Shown one piece after another: positions 60,370-64,000 of a DNA stretch of 64,000 nucleotides (positions within the stretch are counted from its first letter, which is position 1; each line of letters begins with the position of its first letter). The position numbers were made by a program, and so were the translations under genes. The notes under the pieces were generated by a model, which saw only the letters and a program-made list of their open reading frames with translations, ran no database searches and was not told where the DNA came from. The DNA is from Deroplatys truncata (Eukaryota > Arthropoda > Insecta > Mantodea > Mantidae), in the NCBI GenBank assembly GCA_030765065.1, contig CM060980.1:66572364-66636363 (forward strand), in the 5' to 3' direction.

Positions 60370-61170
60370 ATTTTAATCCAAATAACCTTTGCAGAAATAG
60401 CTAATTATACATGGCATTACAGATACAAAGAACACAGGGATAACCGTATGTTTAAGAACTGGACGTTAATGCTGGCCTTAAAATTCCATATTGTTTCCAT
60501 GCAAACGCGAGAAGCAACTGAATGTTGAAAAGACTTTAACAGAATGACCAATGAACAATTCGAACCATTAATAACAAATATCTCAGAAATGATTTATGCC
60601 ACAAAAAAGGTTATTTTAAATAAATTGTGTGTTTTAAAGAGATATACATTTTTTGTGTAGTTCGTTTTCTTCTATTGCTTAACAGTTACCAGTTATACAA
60701 GATTATACATAATTCCTTCTGAATGAAGAAGACTTCACAGGCCATTCCCAGAAAATTCAAGATATACATTTTATATATCATCTAAATATGAGATCTTTAA
60801 TATATGGTATTTTAATCAAAACGGTTAGAGCCACTTTTTAGAAAATAAAAATTTTCGACAAATGTTCCATGTAAAGGGTAGTTGGGGTGAGGGGGTTGTC
60901 TTGGAAATCTCCGTGTTGCATCTTTGAAAGATACTGCACTTAAATACCAAGTTTGGCACTTATCCGAGTTTTGGTTTTTAAATTATGCTATTTACTGGCA
61001 CACACACACACACACGCACACACACACACACACTCACACAGACACGAAACTTTTTCTAAAAATTATCTTTTTGTATTTAGGAGGCCTCAAAAGAAACTTT
61101 TCCGGTAAAATCTCGAATTTTTGGGTGGAATGCAATACCTACTTACTGTCACCATAGTAAAAATCCAGTT
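60370..61170 (-). repeat. repeat A copy 9 (inverse, near full length)
   Basis: From TACAGATACAAAGAACACAGGG through TTCCATATTGTTTCCATGC, AAATACCAAGTTTGGCACTT and (CA)n at 60996-61035, to CTCGAATTTTTGGGTGGAAT. Pairs with copy 10 as an inverted repeat with a short spacer. Confidence 0.88.
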
Positions 61171-61189
61171 TCAGTAAAATCTAAGCCAA

Positions 61190-61352
61190 AATATCTACTC
61201 TTAAAGTATATAACCATTAATTTCTCTACTACTTACCTATAGTAGAGGAGTATTACATTCCACCCAAGAGTCATATATAGAGAATCCATAGGAAATACAT
61301 GTTTAGGTCCCCAGAATAAGAGTTAGAAAAAGGAGCATGAGTCTCCTGTGTG

Positions 61353-61383
<31 letters not shown>

Positions 61384-61844
61384 TTGTGTGTGTGAGTGTG
61401 TGTGTGTGTATACAGCAAAACACAAAATCAAGATGTGGAATAGATACCGTACTTGTTATTTAAGTTCATCATCTTCCAAGGATACGACACGAAGAATTCC
61501 AAGAAAATGCCCCACCACAAGCTTCCTTTATACGTAAAATGTTTCGTTATTTTTTAATTTTTAAAAATGGATCTAACGATTTTTACTAAAAGACTACATG
61601 TTTAGAATATTTGCAGGACAAGAAAACGTAAACCTTTAATTTCCTTTCAGTACGTGTGAAGTCCGCTTTGTTTTGAATGGATTTTGAATAATTCAGTGTT
61701 ACTGGTAAGCCGTAAGAGAAGACAAAACATTGTCACAAAAAATATAGATGTTGTTAAAGTACACAATTTATGTTCATTAACCATTTCCGTGATACTCCTT
61801 GCTATTCCTTTCAATTTTTAAATACTTCTTCCTTTTTTAAGTGG
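61190..61844 (+). repeat. repeat A copy 10, part 1 (direct)
   Basis: CTCTACTACTTACCTATAGT, TTCCACCCAAGAGTC, (GT)n at 61350-61410, TTATTTAAGTTCATCATCTT and AAAAATGGATCTAACGATTT. Interrupted by the SINE that follows. Confidence 0.85.
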
Positions 61845-62345
61845 TAGAGGCAGAGGCGATACCTTGCGGGCTGCGATCTGCGCAAATCTATTGCGGCTAC
61901 TACCCCCCAGGAGAAGAGATGAGGTGAAGGAACCAAGGGAGTCTACAGCCCTTAGGAAAACTGGTCACAGGGACACGCAGAAGTCCCTAATATTTCCAAG
62001 CTCATAGACCCGTCGCCGAGAGAGGGCGAAGAACGATCAACCAATCAAGCAGCCTTCTTAGTGTTCACGGAGAACACTTTTTTTCCATTGAGCATGCATC
62101 CGCGCCATCTGTCCCTCCATGCACTGCCATACGCCACGAAACCTAGAAGCACACCTGAAAGATGAGAAGGAAACGGAATGAAAGGGAGTTATGGAAAGCA
62201 AATCGGTGTAGAGCATTCCCCAGCATTCGCCTGCCGACCCCGGTGAAACCACGCAAACACATGGGTCAGAGTAGACGGTCGCCATAGATCGAACCCAGGA
62301 CCTCCAGAATGCGAGTCGCACACGTTACCGCGGTGCCAGTTCGCC
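61845..62345 (-). mobile_element. tRNA-derived SINE, long subtype, inside repeat A
   Basis: Minus-strand copy: head GGCACCGCGGTAACG with B box GGGTTCGATC, module GGCAGGCGAATGCTGG, GATGGCGCGGATGCATGC, and tail to the left. It splits repeat A copy 10, so this SINE was active after that copy was in place. Confidence 0.85.
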
Positions 62346-62520
62346 GTTTTCAGGTGGTAAGTTCACTATAGGTGTTTTTCTCGTGATCATGCAAAGACCA
62401 CGAGAAAAACATGCACATTTTAAATTCATTACATAGCGACCCGCTTTTTAAGATTTGACTGTCGCTTCAGCCTATTGTATCTACAACGAAGTAGTGGGTA
62501 CAGAAAGTAATGTGAATATA
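62346..62520 (+). repeat. repeat A copy 10, part 2 (direct tail)
   Basis: ATCATGCAAAGACCACGAG, GACCCGCTTTTTAAGATTTG and TTGTATCTACAACGAAGTAG match the tail of copy 3. A perfect 12-bp hairpin GTTTTTCTCGTG/CACGAGAAAAAC sits at 62374-62410. Confidence 0.7.
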
Positions 62521-63429
62521 ACGCATAAGTTCTTTTCCCTTCTAACATTGAAGATAAAATAAGGAAACAATATTTTCACACAGTCTAATTGATCGATAAC
62601 ACAGATGCTAATATTTAGTTTGCCTTCTTGAAACATTACAAGATCTAATTGTAACCATAGCGTTAGACACATTCACGAAAGCTTGTGCTTTGCATGGTAG
62701 TGTTTAATGACGCTTTGGAAAACCATTCCTAAAATGCTATACTTTTAAAAGTGCTCATGCTTTCAAGTGTTTCATAAAAATCTGATACGTATGGTAAATC
62801 ACCTTAAAACGTTATATATAAATACTAGCTCAGTAAGAGCGCAGGTTACAAAGCCCACTGTATTAGTAATAGCACATCTAACTACTATGTGTTAGTATAC
62901 ACTTAGTATGTGTACACTAAGTATACACAAACCTAGTTCGTTTGCTTTTATAATCTAACATTATCCAGAGGTAAATAATCATATAATTATTCTTAGAAGC
63001 TAGTAAAAGAAGACAGCGTAGCTGTCGATGATACCCTGCAAATAAAGTGTATATATACATAAATGGAAGTGGTGCAGTATTTGTTAACAATGTTTATTTA
63101 GTACCTTCGCATTTTTCCTGGAACATTTAAGTAACCGATATCATTTCATTAAATATTTTAGTTGTTCTCCAATACTTGCATCTCCTATAGAATATACAAT
63201 ATCGAAATTCCGGTAAAATTTCAAATGTCAATCCCGCCTATATTTCCATCAAATTTAATATCTTGTAGCAGTGGTTCAAATTCATTTCAGAAATATCTGT
63301 TGATGAAAATATGTTGCTAATAATGATCTAAAGCATTTTAACCAATTACACGAGTTGTTTCAACCGACATTGCATGGATGTATTCTATAAGTACGAAATG
63401 AAGATAACAATATTATATTTTCTGAAAGT
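62521..63429. other. no feature recognised
   Basis: AT-rich, no supported gene or repeat. Confidence 0.5.
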
Positions 63430-64000
63430 AGGGATAAGCTTGCAATTTTTACTTTCTCTACTACGTATAGTAAGTAGGGGAAGTAGTGTATTCCACCCAA
63501 AATTTCGATACCGAGATTTCACCGGAAATACATGTTTTGAGACCCCCTGAATCCAAAAAAAGCATTTTTGGAAACATGTCCGTGTGTGTCTGTGTGTCTG
63601 TGTCTGTTTGTGTGTCTGTGAACAGCATAACTCAGAAACGAACAGTCGGATAAACACCAAACTTGGTATTTGGGTTCAGTATCTTCCAGGGATGCGACAC
63701 GAAGGTTTTCAAGAAAATCCCCCCACCCCAAAGTACCCTTTACATGGAAGATTTTTCGAAAATTTTAATTTTCTCAAAAATGGCTCTAACGATTTTGATG
63801 AAAATATCATATGTTTAAGATATTTTTATGCCAAATAAAATGTATATGTTGAATTTTCTGGGAATGTATCCAAAAGTATTCTTTATTGTGAACGACTTTT
63901 GCATAACTGGTAAACCATAAGAGATAGACAAAATGGTACTACACAAAAATGTAGATCTCCTTAAAATACACAATTTATGTCATATACATTTTTTTCGTTG
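63430..64000 (+). repeat. repeat A copy 11 (direct), cut by window end
   Basis: Well conserved with copy 3: CTCTACTACGTATAGTAAGT, TTCCACCCAAAATTTCG, GAGACCCCCTGAATCC, (GT/CTGT)n at 63580-63620, AAATGGCTCTAACGATTTTG. Continues past 64000. Confidence 0.88.

Noticed and set aside
62880..62940. Inverted repeat around GTATACAC
   Set aside because: The pairing is imperfect and built from short alternating motifs that arise easily by chance.

Overview
This window looks like gene-poor, AT-rich nuclear DNA from an animal, most likely an arthropod and probably an insect with a large genome. That reading rests on a Polinton/Maverick, mariner-type elements with insect-style transposases, LINE fragments, many tRNA-derived SINEs and long microsatellites. 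There is no operon-like gene packing, no rRNA and no functional tRNA. Only two short segments, near 49.5 kb and 53.9 kb, look like exons of host genes. I cannot name the species.

The dominant object is at 2080-19552. It is a 17.5 kb Polinton/Maverick-type element that is almost one giant palindrome. Two near-identical arms (2080-10504 and 10950-19552) face each other around a unique 445-bp spacer. The outer ends are perfect inverted repeats starting AGTAGGATATAT, and the whole unit is flanked by one 6-bp target-site duplication, GCCATG. Each arm carries one broken protein-primed-type family B DNA polymerase (polB). The integrase, packaging ATPase, protease and capsid genes usual in Polintons are absent. 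Each arm also holds an outer satellite with nested periods of about 70 and 419 bp, an array of ACGTAAC motifs, a polB promoter with a TATA box, a fourfold SINE-like tandem array, a 448-bp AT-rich tandem pair and a GC-rich inner segment. The element sits inside an older tRNA-derived SINE whose two halves are at 1903-2079 and 19553-19662.

The rest is layered repeats. 20-25 kb: copies of an interspersed family here called repeat A, and a foldback element (21246-22371) with a 32-bp tandem repeat. 26-28 kb: a mariner with a broken D34D transposase, then an LTR-like element with heat-shock-element motifs (a relative is at 32.6 kb). 33-37 kb: repeat A copies and a second Tc1/mariner-type element with D41D spacing and a mutated catalytic residue. 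41.2-45.8 kb: a DNA transposon with TTAA duplications and a decayed gene, inserted into a repeat A copy. 46-50 kb: SINEs, repeat A and a possible host terminal exon. 53.9 kb: a possible internal host exon. 54.9-56.7 kb: two LINE fragments tail to tail. 58-64 kb: SINEs and repeat A, including an inverted pair of A copies.

No intact protein-coding gene could be established. The main biological story is the palindromic Polinton. Its arms carry both shared and private mutations, so the order of events can be partly reconstructed, and its structure resembles the snap-back defective genomes known from protein-primed linear DNA replicons.
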